A stretch of 34,358 nucleotides of DNA from Chthoniobacteraceae bacterium (GCA_947476045.1 CANJNZ010000048.1:1-34358), one strand, 5' to 3'. Positions 16,701 to 25,407 are shown, counted from the stretch's first letter. Numbers and translations are program-made. The notes: generated by a model from the letters alone, not told the origin.

Positions 16701-18104
16701 CGGTTCGTCCACGAGCGGACGGCGCGGTTTGCCGACGACCTCTTCCAGCAGGCCGAGCAGTGCTTCGACGATTTGCGGCTCGGCGTTCACTTCGAGTCCC
16801 GCCGTGCGCGCGGGCCACGTCGTGTAGCCGCCGAGCGCGTGCTGCTCAGGCGGCGGGATGTAGCCTTCGGCTCCGTTCGCGAGTTCGACGTTGAACGTCG
16901 CGGCGAGCGGCGACTGGCGTTTCAGTTTCAGGCCGGTGATGGCGAAAACTTCGTTCGGGAGGGCGGTCAGGCCGAGGTCGCCGATGCGCAGCGCCTGGAG
17001 TTTGAGTTCGGTCTTCTGCCGCTCGTGCAGTTCGATGGCTTCGAGCGCGTAAATCTGCGCCTGCGATTGCGGGAGTTTTTCGCCGAGCTTCGCCGCGACC
17101 TCGCGCGACCAGGCGAGACGTTTTTCATCCGGCACGCGGTAGGTGAGCGCGAGCGTGCGCTCGGCCATTTTCAACGGCGCATCGTCACGCCACTGGATGC
17201 CGCGCACCATCGCGGCCACGCGCGCGGCGATGGCTTTCGCGTAAGCGTCGTAGCCGATGTCGCGAGCCGGCGAGCCGTAGTCCATCCACATCAGGTCGCC
17301 GCTCGTGCCTTGCGACATGATGCTCACGAACGCCTCGCCCGCGCCGAGTTCCGTGGCGATGTGTTTCGCAAAGCGCCCGTAATAATCCGCCGAAAGCAAC
17401 GGCGAGCCGTAGTAGTGCTGGGAGTAGTTGGCGAAAAGCGCGAGCGGTTTCCCCTCGCGCGTCTGCACCGCGAGCACGGAGAGTTGCGGGTCCACCGGGC
17501 CGCTCGGGCCGATGGCGTCCGGGCTTTGGTGGCCGGGGTGCATGTTGGCGCGCACGTTCAGTTCGCCAAACGGGTCGCGCAGCATTTTGTCGGGCCGGCG
17601 AATCCAGCGGCGGTTGAAAGTGTGCTCCGCGTCGTCCTCCTGCGCCCAACCGATGCGCGCAGGCTGCAAGCGCTCCACCGCGCCGACGATGGCCGCCGTG
17701 ATGCGCCCCGGCAGATAGCGCGCATACACCGGGTCAATGCGACTCCCGAGGCAGCCCATCGCCGACGGCGCGGAGTGCGTGTGCGTCGCGGAAACGAGCA
17801 TCCTTTCCACCGGCACACCCGTCGCCTTGCTCGCGTCGGCCTTCGCGCGGTCAATGAGGTCGCGCGCCATCATGCACGTATCCACCACGCACAGCACGAT
17901 GCGCGTTTTCCCATCGTCGAGCGCCAGCGCCTTCGCCGCGAGCGGGTCCACCACCTTGTCCGCCGAGCGCTCCGTGAACATGGCATTCACCCGCACGGGA
18001 AATTCCTGAGGTCCGATGTCCACGGAGAAAGCCCCGGCGCGGAACTCAGCGAAGGCGGCGCATTGGAGGGCGAAGAGAAACACAAAAGCGCGGAGGTTAT
18101 TCAT
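13716..18104 (-). CDS. Ceramidase-like / LamG / dehydrogenase-like / HEAT / cytochrome c fusion protein
   Basis: A 1462-aa secreted multidomain protein with leader NLRAFVFLFALQCAAFA. Residues about 20-450 match the neutral/alkaline ceramidase N-terminal domain, with LVSATHTHSAPSAMG and ANYSQHYYG supplying likely zinc-binding His. Residues about 480-690 are a LamG/concanavalin-like sandwich (AYWRLDE to LDEVAIFPRALSAAEIAALY). From about 710, VREGFAVELVASEPLTMDP opens the PVC dehydrogenase-like propeller with DTDGDG loops. HEAT-like repeats occupy about 1110-1290. A C-terminal heme domain has CTTCHKLGDTGHEVGPNL near 1335. Hydrolase and redox modules on one chain suggest cleavage of a lipid- or amide-linked substrate followed by oxidation, but the substrate is unknown. 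Many homologs carry these parts as separate genes. A long open frame on the opposite strand is a shadow. Confidence 0.87.
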   Translation of the reverse strand: MNNLRAFVFLFALQCAAFAEFRAGAFSVDIGPQEFPVRVNAMFTERSADKVVDPLAAKALALDDGKTRIVLCVVDTCMMARDLIDRAKADASKATGVPVERMLVSATHTHSAPSAMGCLGSRIDPVYARYLPGRITAAIVGAVERLQPARIGWAQEDDAEHTFNRRWIRRPDKMLRDPFGELNVRANMHPGHQSPDAIGPSGPVDPQLSVLAVQTREGKPLALFANYSQHYYGSPLLSADYYGRFAKHIATELGAGEAFVSIMSQGTSGDLMWMDYGSPARDIGYDAYAKAIAARVAAMVRGIQWRDDAPLKMAERTLALTYRVPDEKRLAWSREVAAKLGEKLPQSQAQIYALEAIELHERQKTELKLQALRIGDLGLTALPNEVFAITGLKLKRQSPLAATFNVELANGAEGYIPPPEQHALGGYTTWPARTAGLEVNAEPQIVEALLGLLEEVVGKPRRPLVDEPTPYSRAVLDAKPLAYWRLDEMSIPTARDATGKHDAKFENGVALYLEGFAKGRAAHFAGGCVRADVPLGENYTVSLWLWNGLPPNTRAVTGYAFSRGPDGDKAARGEHLGIGGTSRADLTGKLILFNGNERDELLVGRTPLALRAWHHVTLVREGAKVRVHLDGRAEPEMAGEFAHTVPAGDGTIFLGGRNDGTFGFEGKLDEVAIFPRALSAAEIAALYQASAQTPPAAAAVAPAIVPPLSPSDSLKKIHVREGFAVELVASEPLTMDPVAIDWSSDGRLWVVEMADYPLGMDGNGKPGGRVRVLEDTDGDGRYDKSTLFADGLTFPTGLLTWRDGVIVTAAPDVLFLRDTDGDGKADTREVLVSGLTTGNQQLRANGLRWGLDGWVYCAAGGHHGQYGMGTKLHTRTVDVLVGSRDFRFRPDTGELEAESGPSQFGRNRDDWGHWFGTQNSRPLWHYVLADHYLARNPHVAAPNPQQQVVVPLNPKVWPASALEKRYHSFGESGHFTSACSGMIYRDELLFGRGPEQHAFTCEPFHNLVQHNVVTDSGVSFTARRAPGEEQREFFASEDRWCRPVMTRTGPDGALWVVDMYRYMIEHPEWLPEEGKAELLPHYRLGDDRGRIYRVLPSGVAPRKITRLDKLSTAELVAALDSPNEWQRDKAHMMLVWRADAAALPLLEKMAAESANPLARLHALCIAETPAAIIRALTDSHPGVRENAVRLAEKHPTPEIIAAAAKLVNDPDAKVRLQLAFTLGEWKTPDAGDALARLAVKDCSEPFIVAAVMSSAVPHVRTLTDAVTKGGGDPLRIFGPSLTKLAKALGEPAPAIVAAAPESPDAPAPPASRADVIKKFQPALKLTGNPANGRAVFTQLCTTCHKLGDTGHEVGPNLVSVAAHPPEKLLVNILDPSADVQPGYYAYQCRLTDGTEVFGLIASETANSITFKLPDGTTRPVLRKEIAALQSTRASLMPAGLEAALDLQKLADLIAFLRTGDSR

Positions 18105-18220
18105 GGGTATAAAGGTGATGGCTATTTACGGCGAGGCAGCGAGATTAAATTAGAACAATACGCACGGGGGTTTTGAGGTGTTTGCGGATGTCATCATATT
18201 ACTAAACTCTGCTTCGCATC

Positions 18221-19655
18221 TTATATAGGCAGGCGCACGCTTTGCGGATGACGCACGTGGTTTTCGGGATCGTAACGCTGCTTCAGACTTTGGAGGCGTT
18301 CGTAGTTTTTACGTCCGTAGTAGGCGACGGGCCAGTCGTGGAAGGCGATGTCGGGATAGTTCGCGTAGTGGCGATCAATTCCCGCTTGCGCGATATGGTC
18401 GCGAATCCTCCCGATAGCTGCCTGCAAATCCGCCGCGCGGTCGGCGTTTTCCCAATACGCCTGTGCTTCGCCGAGATACGGGTATGCGCGATGCGGGTAG
18501 GCTCCGTCGGGACCGCTGGCGATTGCGCCGCCGAGCGTGTTGATTTGAAACACAAGGCCAGGCACCGTGAGCACTTCCTTGAAAAATCCCCGTGAGCGCG
18601 CCTTTGAGATCGGCCATTCCTTTGTAGTAGCCGGCGCTTGTGTTCTTGAAAGACACCGGCCCCGCTTCGCCGTAATACCACGGCAGCGCTTTCGTGAGCG
18701 GCACTGGTGCGGCGGAGGTGGCCTTGTTCGTCAGTGCGGTGAGCGTGCGGCGAAATGCGGCCACGCCTTTTTCCTCCGGCGCGCCCGTGGTGGTTAGCAG
18801 CACAGTGACTTGCGTGCCGTTCATGATCCACGCTGAGAATGCGTCGTTCGGTAGCGCGGCGGTGGCGTCGAACCATGCTTCCAGCAGCTTTTCCGTGAGA
18901 GCCTGATTGAGCCGGTAGGCGCGAAATTTCCACGAGGAAAAAGCGCGCGGTGCCACGCGTGTTTGCAGCGTCAGTTGCGTCACGATTCCGAAGTGGCCGT
19001 TGCCACCGCCGCGCGCGGCCCAGAGCAAATCGGGATCGGTGACCGAGTCACGGATAGTGCCCGTGCCGTCCACCATGCGCAGCGAGCGCAAGTGATCGCA
19101 CGTAAGCCCCCACTTGCGTGCGAACATCCCGTAGCCCCCGCCGAGTGTCAGCCCCGCGAGACCGACCGTTGCGCATGAACCCGCAGGCAGGAAACGTCCC
19201 TTTGAGAGGAGCAAGCGGTTCACATCGCGCAAGCGGCAGCCAGCCCCGGCGGTGAGCAGACCAGTGCGGGAGTCGAGATGCAGTTCGTTGCAAGGCGAGA
19301 CGTTGATCACCAGTCCGTCGTCATTCAGCGAAAATCCCTCGAACGAATGCCCGCCCGATTTCACTGCCACCGGCCAGCCCTCGCTCTTCGCGCGTTGCAA
19401 CGTCTGCTGCACACCGTTCTCCGTCGCACACATTGCGATGCGCTTGGGCTTCGTTAAAATACCCGCGTTATGAACTTCGCGCGCTGCCGCATAAGCGGCG
19501 TCATCCGGTGTTAAAAAAATCACATCCTCCGTCTGATGTGGCAGCGCCAGCACAGTCGGCGCGGGCGATGCACCGAGCACCTCGGTAAACAGCCCTGCAC
19601 CGGCCGCCGCAGAGGTGCGAAGAAATGTCCGGCGAGTTTGCATCATGGGAGTCAT
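18221..19655 (-). pseudogene. Bicovalent-FAD berberine-bridge-type oxidase, frameshifted
   Basis: The first frame starts MTPMMQTRRTFLRTS, a Tat signal, and carries the FAD_binding_4 fold. KSGGHSFEGFS supplies the His, and GLTCDHL the Cys, expected for bicovalent flavin attachment. The frame loses homology near 18583-18592, where the plus strand reads AAAAATCCCC. Removing one base there joins GALTG to FFKEVLTVPGLVFQ in the neighbouring frame. That frame then gives a normal BBE C-terminus (NYERLQSLKQRYDPENHV) ending at 18221. The intact protein would be about 475 aa and would oxidise sugars or similar alcohols using oxygen. One homopolymer indel could be a sequencing error or a recent inactivation. 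The start could also be GTG 19661 or ATG 19643. Confidence 0.75.
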
Positions 19656-19797
19656 ACACACTTGAATTATATTTCAGTGTCCAGCCTGACGCTTGTGCAT
19701 AGCCGCCACGTCACACAACGTGGAGACTCAGTTTTACGTTGCGGTCTTGATTGCGCGTCACGGCATCCGCATCGTCGCACTTTCACCCGTTTCCAAA

Positions 19798-22407
19798 ATG
19801 ACCAAGCCTCTCATCACCGCGCTCCTCCTCGCTTGTGCCTCCGTTTTCGCGGTGGAGCCGTTCATTCCCTCGGTGCCGGACAAGCAGCCTGAGCCGCCGT
19901 TTCCGCCGACGCCGGCGGGCGCGGGGATCACGATGCTTGTGCCGGGGTTCACGGTGCGCGAGCTTCCGGTGAAGCTGACCAATTTGAACAACATCGAGTA
20001 TGCGCCGGACGGGCGGTTGTTCGCGGGTGGCTACGACGGGCGCTTTCATTTGCTGCGCGATACGAATGGCGACGGACTCGAGGACAAAGTGGATACTTTT
20101 TCGCCGGAGGCGAACGCCAACTATCCGCTCGGCATGGTGGTGAAGGACGGGAATCCCTACGCGGTGCTCACCGATGAAGTGGTGCGCTGGCTCGACACGG
20201 ATGGCGATGGCGTGCCGGACAAACGTGAGACGGTCATCAAGGGCTTCGACGACCCGGAACTGGTGAAGGCCGGGTATCTCATGCACCGCCGCGTGGACAG
20301 CTCGATGGCGATCACTTTCGGCCCCGATGGCTCGCTCTACGTGACGATGGGAAACGGGCAGCCGGGCAATGCGTATTGGAAGGACAAGGACGGCCCGCAT
20401 TACTCGACGGACAAACGGCGCGGCTGTGTGCTACGCATTTCGCCCGAGGGAAAAGTGGAGCAACTCGCGACGGGGCTGCGCTACATCATGTCGCTGCAAT
20501 TTAATAAGCACGGCGACCTCTTCGGCACCGATCAAGAGGGCGCGACGTGGGTGCCGAACGGCAATCCTTTCGACGAGCTGCTGCACATCCAAGCGGGGCG
20601 GCACTACGGCTTTCCGCCGAGTCATCCAAAGTGGCTGCCGGGCGTGATTGATGAGCCGAGCGTGTGGGACTTCGCGCCGCAGCATCAAAGCGCGTGCGGC
20701 TTCCGCTTCAACGGCCCCTCCGCCGGGCGCGGGCGTTTCGGCCCGGAGTTTTGGGCGGACGACGCCATCGTAACCGGCGAATCGCGCGGCAAGCTCTGGC
20801 GCACGAAGCTGGCGAAAACCGCCGCAGGCTACGTGGCGCACTCGGAGTTGATCGCGTCGCTCGGGATGATGCCGGTGGATTGCGCAATCTCCCCGGCGGG
20901 CGACCTCGTGGTGTGCTGCCACAGCGGCGCGCCGGACTGGGGCAACGGCCCGAAAGGCGAGGGCCGCATTTTTAAAATCAGCTACACGGACAAAGCCGCG
21001 CCGCAACCCGTGCTCACCTACGCAAAAAGCGCGACAGAAACAGTCATCGAGTTCGACCGCCCGCTCGACCCTGAAAAATGGAAAGACCTCACCGCGCGCA
21101 CGAAAGTCGAAGCAGGCCGCTACGTCGCCGCCGCGGATCGGCTGGAGAAATTCCGCCCCGGCTACGAAGTGGTGAAGATGCAGCAGGAGCAGCCACGCTC
21201 GCCTGTGGCGGTGAAAGCGGTGCGCATCAGCGACGACAAACGCAGCATCATCATAGAAACGGAACCGCGCACTATTGCGGTTAATTACGCCATCAGTATT
21301 TCCGGCGAAACTTCGCTGGATGTAGCCTGCGATCTCTCCGGAACTATGCTCACCTACGCACGTCTTGGATTCGGAATTAGAGAGTATTGGGAAACTATTA
21401 GCCTTTTCTTGCCGCATCCAGATTTCACAGCCGCTCGCGAGTTCACTAGAGGCAGTAATTCACACGATGGTTTCCTAGATTGGATTGCGTTGAAGAGCGG
21501 AAAGCTTCCTCTTGAACATTTCGGGGTTAAGAACGGTGCTCTTTCCGTCGGCACTCTTACCGCAATCAGCACGCCGCCGAATCCGCTCATGATTTCGGGG
21601 CAACTCGACCTTTGGCAGATGCTCACCCCGGCCACACAGCCGATTTCCAAACTCGATTACGCTCCCGATCCAGAAACCGTCACCGTCGTCTTTAAAAGCG
21701 ATGCTGAACTGCGTTTCGAGCCAGATGCCGGGAAGCCCGTATCATGGACAAAAGTCGAAACTGTGAGCGTTAACGAAGTGCATCTCACCTCCACCGCACC
21801 GAAGGAAAATCAATGGCTGCCTTTCAGCATCGTGGTAGCCACGCCTCTCAAGACGCTCGATGTTTCCTATTTCACCAGCCGCGATCCGCGCCCGCGCGCG
21901 CTGCCGACTCGTCGCATCCTTCTGCCGTTCGCCGTTCCGGGCACGGTGGATGAACGCGCGAAGCGCATCCCCGAAATCGCGGGTGGCGATTGGAACGCGG
22001 GGCGTGAGCTTTTCAAAGGCAAGGCGACTTGCGCGACCTGCCACCAATTGCGTGGCGACGGTTTCCGTGTCGGCCCCGAACTCAGCAATCTCCCCCACCG
22101 CGATTACGCCAGCGTGCTCAAAGACATCGCCGACCCCAACGCCGCCATCAACCCCGATGCCGTCGGCTACATCGTCACTCGCAAGGACGGCACCGCTGTC
22201 ACCGGCGCGCGCGTCGCAGAGACCGCCGAGGAAATCCAAATCGCACAGCCCGGCGGAGTCATTGCGAAACTAAAGAAATCCGACATCGCCACCACCGAGC
22301 CGATGAAGACTTCGCTCATGCCCGCTGGTCTCGACAAGGCGCTGACCGCCGAAGAACTCCGCGACCTGATGACCTACCTCCTCCTCGAAGCGCCGCCGAA
22401 AAAGTGA
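19798..22407 (+). CDS. PVC-type heme-binding dehydrogenase-like protein
   Basis: An 869-aa secreted protein. The ATG at 19798 begins MTKPLITALLLACASVFAVE, a clean signal peptide; the frame upstream to 19693 lacks such a leader. Residues about 25-400 form a propeller-type domain with LRDTNGDGLEDKVDTF, LDTDGDGVPDKRE and FGPDGSLYVTMGNG. A central beta region (about 400-720) has no recognised motif. The C-terminal heme domain has CATCHQLRGDGFRVGPELS near residue 744 and ends with the LMPAGLDKALTAEELRDLM signature of this family. The protein probably couples oxidation of a carbohydrate-like substrate to a c-type heme. It is divergent from the FAD oxidase gene, with about 140 bp of shared upstream DNA, and may lead the gene group continuing to 25407. 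Confidence 0.87.
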   Translation: MTKPLITALLLACASVFAVEPFIPSVPDKQPEPPFPPTPAGAGITMLVPGFTVRELPVKLTNLNNIEYAPDGRLFAGGYDGRFHLLRDTNGDGLEDKVDTFSPEANANYPLGMVVKDGNPYAVLTDEVVRWLDTDGDGVPDKRETVIKGFDDPELVKAGYLMHRRVDSSMAITFGPDGSLYVTMGNGQPGNAYWKDKDGPHYSTDKRRGCVLRISPEGKVEQLATGLRYIMSLQFNKHGDLFGTDQEGATWVPNGNPFDELLHIQAGRHYGFPPSHPKWLPGVIDEPSVWDFAPQHQSACGFRFNGPSAGRGRFGPEFWADDAIVTGESRGKLWRTKLAKTAAGYVAHSELIASLGMMPVDCAISPAGDLVVCCHSGAPDWGNGPKGEGRIFKISYTDKAAPQPVLTYAKSATETVIEFDRPLDPEKWKDLTARTKVEAGRYVAAADRLEKFRPGYEVVKMQQEQPRSPVAVKAVRISDDKRSIIIETEPRTIAVNYAISISGETSLDVACDLSGTMLTYARLGFGIREYWETISLFLPHPDFTAAREFTRGSNSHDGFLDWIALKSGKLPLEHFGVKNGALSVGTLTAISTPPNPLMISGQLDLWQMLTPATQPISKLDYAPDPETVTVVFKSDAELRFEPDAGKPVSWTKVETVSVNEVHLTSTAPKENQWLPFSIVVATPLKTLDVSYFTSRDPRPRALPTRRILLPFAVPGTVDERAKRIPEIAGGDWNAGRELFKGKATCATCHQLRGDGFRVGPELSNLPHRDYASVLKDIADPNAAINPDAVGYIVTRKDGTAVTGARVAETAEEIQIAQPGGVIAKLKKSDIATTEPMKTSLMPAGLDKALTAEELRDLMTYLLLEAPPKK

Positions 22408-22426
22408 ACTCGATCACCGCGATTGA

Positions 22427-22638
22427 GGGCCAAAGGCCCGAATTCATACCAGCCTTGGGCAACGCCCAAGGTATGCTTGCATTTACGGACAAAGGGCTGA
22501 AAGCCCGGCACCATTTTCCGCGATGGAATACGTGGATGAATCGGACTTTCAGTCCTCTTGCCGTCTATGTTACCAAACCTAGGCCGACGCTCGTGCCTCG
22601 CTCTGGCCTAGGCTGGTATGGGCAGGGCCGTTGGCCCT
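22427..22638. repeat. Nested-hairpin palindromic element (REP/MITE-like)
   Basis: Five short hairpins have 3-nt loops. They are GGGCC-AAA-GGCCC (22427-22439), CCTTGGGC-AAC-GCCCAAGG (22453-22471), GGGCT-GAA-AGCCC (22494-22506), GGACT-TTC-AGTCC (22543-22555) and AGGGCC-GTT-GGCCCT (22624-22638). A sixth has arms CCTAGGCC (22578-22585) and GGCCTAGG (22605-22612). The whole block is roughly mirror-symmetric: CATACCAGCC (22445-22454) is the exact complement of GGCTGGTATG (22611-22620), and the two GGGCT-GAA and GGACT-TTC hairpins face each other. No coding frame of interest lies within. It occupies most of the gap between two genes read in the same direction. Confidence 0.85.
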
Positions 22639-22669
22639 CTCGCCGCATTTGTGACGAGTGCCTCTTTTG

Positions 22670-23785
22670 ATGAAACACCTCGCCATCACATTCACATCTT
22701 GCGCGCTACTCGTTTCCGCTGGTGCGGAAAATCCGCCTGCTGCGAAGAGTTATTTCTCCGATTGGATGACGAAGATGCGGCCCATGGTTCCGCGTGGATA
22801 TGTCTGCCAGCGGGCGGTCGCGGCTCCGGTGATTGATGGCAAACTCGATGACGCTGCGTGGGAGGCCGCGCCTTGGACGGAGAACTTTGTGGACATCGAG
22901 GGCGATGGGAAGCCGAAGCCGCGACTGCGCACGCGTGCGAAGATGCTCTGGGACGACGAATACTTTTACATCGCGGCGGAAATGGAAGAGCCGCACGTCT
23001 GGGCGACGATCACGAAGCGCGATGCGGTGATTTTCCAAGACCCGGACTTCGAGGTGTTCATGGACCCGGACGGTGACTCGCACGATTACTACGAATTCGA
23101 GATGAACGCGCTCAACACCGGCTGGGATTTGTTTCTGCCGAAGCCTTACAAGGACGGTGGAGCGGCGCAAAATGAATGGGACATCGCCGGATTGAAAAGC
23201 GCCGTCCACATTCGCGGCACGCTCAACAATCCCACCGACCGCGACGAGGGCTGGAGTGTCGAGATCGCCTTTCCGTGGAAAGCGCTCGCCGCCCACGCGA
23301 ATCGCCCGACGCCACCGCGCGAAGGCGATCAGTGGCGCATAGGTTTTTCGCGCGTCGAGTGGGACATCGAAACCACCGGCGGCAAAACTACCAAAGTCCC
23401 GAAAACACCGGAGCATAATTGGATTTGGTCTGCGCAGGGTGTCGTTGACATGCACCGGCCTGAGCGATGGGGCTTCGTGCAGTTCACCAATGAAACCACA
23501 CGCGGAAAGGTCGCCTTTCGCCCCGACTCGTCCGCATTTGCGCGCGACGTGCTGCACACGATCTACTACGCGCAAAAAGATTACTTCCAAAAAAACAAGC
23601 GCTGGGCCGCCACGTTCGACGAACTCGATTTCATCGCCCGCGCCGTGGACACGCTCGGCGCACCTACGCTAAAAATCACCCGCGACGGCTACGAGTGTGT
23701 CATCACCGACACCCAGCCTGGCGAAGCTCCCCGCCGCTGGCGCATCCAGCACGATGCGCGCATCACAGAAATCACCGGACCATGA
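22670..23785 (+). CDS. Secreted carbohydrate-binding family 9-like protein
   Basis: A 371-aa exported protein. The ATG at 22670 starts a signal peptide (KHLAITFTSCALLVSAGA). The core is a CBM9/DOMON-like beta sandwich: APVIDGKLDDAAWEAAPWT, then MLWDDEYFYIAAEMEEPHVW and DFEVFMDPDGDSHDYYEFE. These are the hallmark segments of the family 9-like group, which binds sugars or heme at the sandwich face. GWSVEIAFPWKAL and a long C-terminal tail with WRIGFSRVEW complete the usual arrangement. No catalytic residues are seen. Its stop codon overlaps the next start (ATGA), so the two are probably translated together. It likely binds an extracellular glycan. Confidence 0.85.
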   Translation: MKHLAITFTSCALLVSAGAENPPAAKSYFSDWMTKMRPMVPRGYVCQRAVAAPVIDGKLDDAAWEAAPWTENFVDIEGDGKPKPRLRTRAKMLWDDEYFYIAAEMEEPHVWATITKRDAVIFQDPDFEVFMDPDGDSHDYYEFEMNALNTGWDLFLPKPYKDGGAAQNEWDIAGLKSAVHIRGTLNNPTDRDEGWSVEIAFPWKALAAHANRPTPPREGDQWRIGFSRVEWDIETTGGKTTKVPKTPEHNWIWSAQGVVDMHRPERWGFVQFTNETTRGKVAFRPDSSAFARDVLHTIYYAQKDYFQKNKRWAATFDELDFIARAVDTLGAPTLKITRDGYECVITDTQPGEAPRRWRIQHDARITEITGP

Positions 23786-24948
23786 AAACCTCCATCCTCC
23801 CAGTGCTCGCTGTCTTCACGTTGCTCGCCGGTGCCTCGGCGGAACAAATTTTTAAGTGGTGGCCTGCAAGCACGGAGACTGTGCTGAAAGCTGCTGGTGA
23901 CAATCGCAAAGAACTCGTCTCTGCCCTTGCAAAAGTTCCCGACGAGCAGCGCGAAGCCATGAGCTTCCTCATCGAAAATATGCCACCTGTGGATCTCGCC
24001 TCGATGAAAGCCGACTTCCTCCTCGCGCACGTCGCGCAGGCACACCGAGACCTCGCCAGCGCTCCGTGGGTAAAACAAATTCCGCGCGATATTTTCCTCA
24101 ACGACATCCTTCCCTACGCGAGCCTCAACGAACGCCGCGACGACACGCGCACCCGCATTCGCGAAGTCGCCAGGGAAATCATCAAAGACTGCACCACCCC
24201 CGGCGAAGCCGCGCAGGCACTGAACCGCACCCTCTTCAAAAAGCTCAACGTCCGCTACTCCACCAAAAGAAAGAAGGCCGACCAGAGCGGAGCCGAGAGC
24301 ATAGAGAGCGGTCTCGCCTCCTGCAGCGGACTTTCCATCCTCCTCGTCGAGGCGTGCCGCAGCGTCGGCATCCCCGCCCGCGTCGTCGGCACGCCGATGT
24401 GGACGAATATGCACGGTAACCATACATGGGTGGAAATCTGGGACAACGGCTGGCACTTCACCGGCGCCGCCGAGCCCGATGCCCAGGGCCTCGATCGCGG
24501 ATGGTTCAAAGGCGACGCCTCCAAGGCCGACGACACCAAACCCGAGCACCGTATCTACGCCAGCAGCTTCAAGAAAACCGGCCTCGCCTTTCCCCTCGTG
24601 TGGGACCTCAGCATCCAATGGGTCCCCGCCGTGAACGTCACTGCCCGCTACACCGCCGCCGCCAAACCCGAGGACGAAAAGACCAGCGTGCGCATCCGCA
24701 TTCTTGATCGACCAGACGGCAAGCGCATCGCCGCGAAAGTCACTGTCACCGACACCGACAGCGGGGAAAAATACACCGGCACCAGCAGTGACGAAGCTGC
24801 AGACTTAAATAACATCCTCACCTTCCGACTGCACCCCGGCCACCACTGTCTCATCGAAACCACCTACGGAGGCGCACCAATTATCGACAAACTATTCGTC
24901 GAGAAAACGAAGGAGCAAATCATCACCATCCCGCTTGGCGGTGACTAA
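23782..24948 (+). CDS. Secreted transglutaminase-like protein
   Basis: A 388-aa product. The ATG at 23782 overlaps the previous stop by 4 nt and begins a signal peptide (KTSILPVLAVFTLLAGASA); the open frame upstream lies inside the preceding gene. The N-terminal third is helical. The transglutaminase-like core carries SGLASCSGLSILLVEACR (catalytic Cys), GIPARVVG and HGNHTWVEIW (catalytic His); an acidic residue in AAEPDAQGLDRGWF is the likely third member. The C-terminal 110 residues form a beta domain resembling carboxypeptidase-regulatory-like modules. Proteins of this fold act as proteases, amidases or cross-linkers, and this one would work in the periplasm or outside. Coupling to a glycan-binding protein suggests a role on cell-surface or substrate polymers. 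Confidence 0.85.
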   Translation: MKTSILPVLAVFTLLAGASAEQIFKWWPASTETVLKAAGDNRKELVSALAKVPDEQREAMSFLIENMPPVDLASMKADFLLAHVAQAHRDLASAPWVKQIPRDIFLNDILPYASLNERRDDTRTRIREVAREIIKDCTTPGEAAQALNRTLFKKLNVRYSTKRKKADQSGAESIESGLASCSGLSILLVEACRSVGIPARVVGTPMWTNMHGNHTWVEIWDNGWHFTGAAEPDAQGLDRGWFKGDASKADDTKPEHRIYASSFKKTGLAFPLVWDLSIQWVPAVNVTARYTAAAKPEDEKTSVRIRILDRPDGKRIAAKVTVTDTDSGEKYTGTSSDEAADLNNILTFRLHPGHHCLIETTYGGAPIIDKLFVEKTKEQIITIPLGGD

Positions 24949-24957
24949 ATTCGGACC

Positions 24958-25407
24958 ATGCCCCGTATCATCCTCTTTTCATTGATCCTGAGTTTGACAG
25001 GTTTCCGCGCGGTTGCCGGTGAAAAACAAGCGCACATGGTCAAAACGATGATCGAGGAAACGAACAATTTCCGCCGGAGGGAGGGGAGAAGACCTCTCAA
25101 AGTGAATGCAGAACTCACCGAAGCGGCGCAAAAGCACGCTGCGCACATGGCACGAAAGGAAAATATGTCCCACGATGGATTTTCCTTTTTCATCAAATCG
25201 TCGGGCTACAGCTACACTCGTCTGGCCGAAAACGTAGCCAGCTTTAGCGGTAGCTTTTCCGCTGTCGATGTCGTGCATGGATGGATGAAATCATCAGGAC
25301 ACCGCAGAAATCTTCTGGATCGAAGGCTTGTCGATTTTGGCATCGGCATGGCGCAGGGGAAATCCCACCGCTGGTATATCTGTCAGGATTTTGGATGTCC
25401 TCGCTGA
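24958..25407 (+). CDS. Secreted CAP-domain (SCP/PR-1-like) protein
   Basis: A 149-aa product with leader IILFSLILSLTGFRAVAG followed by one CAP domain. Typical segments are ETNNFRRREGRRPLKVNAEL, AAQKHAAHMARKENMSHDGF (cavity His) and LAENVA (cavity Glu). HGWMKSSGHRRNLLD (second His) and FGIGMAQGKSHRWYICQDFG follow. The domain is of normal bacterial length with nothing missing. CAP proteins are extracellular and bind lipids or act as proteases in some cases; the activity here cannot be told. It starts 9 bp after the transglutaminase-like gene and is likely the last gene of that operon. Confidence 0.88.
   Translation: MPRIILFSLILSLTGFRAVAGEKQAHMVKTMIEETNNFRRREGRRPLKVNAELTEAAQKHAAHMARKENMSHDGFSFFIKSSGYSYTRLAENVASFSGSFSAVDVVHGWMKSSGHRRNLLDRRLVDFGIGMAQGKSHRWYICQDFGCPR

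Noticed and set aside
14331-18176. A 1281-codon open frame on the plus strand opposite the ceramidase/heme fusion gene
   Set aside because: It is rich in Arg, His, Ala and Val with no domain pattern, while the minus strand shows five recognisable domains. High GC content at third positions keeps the antisense frame open.
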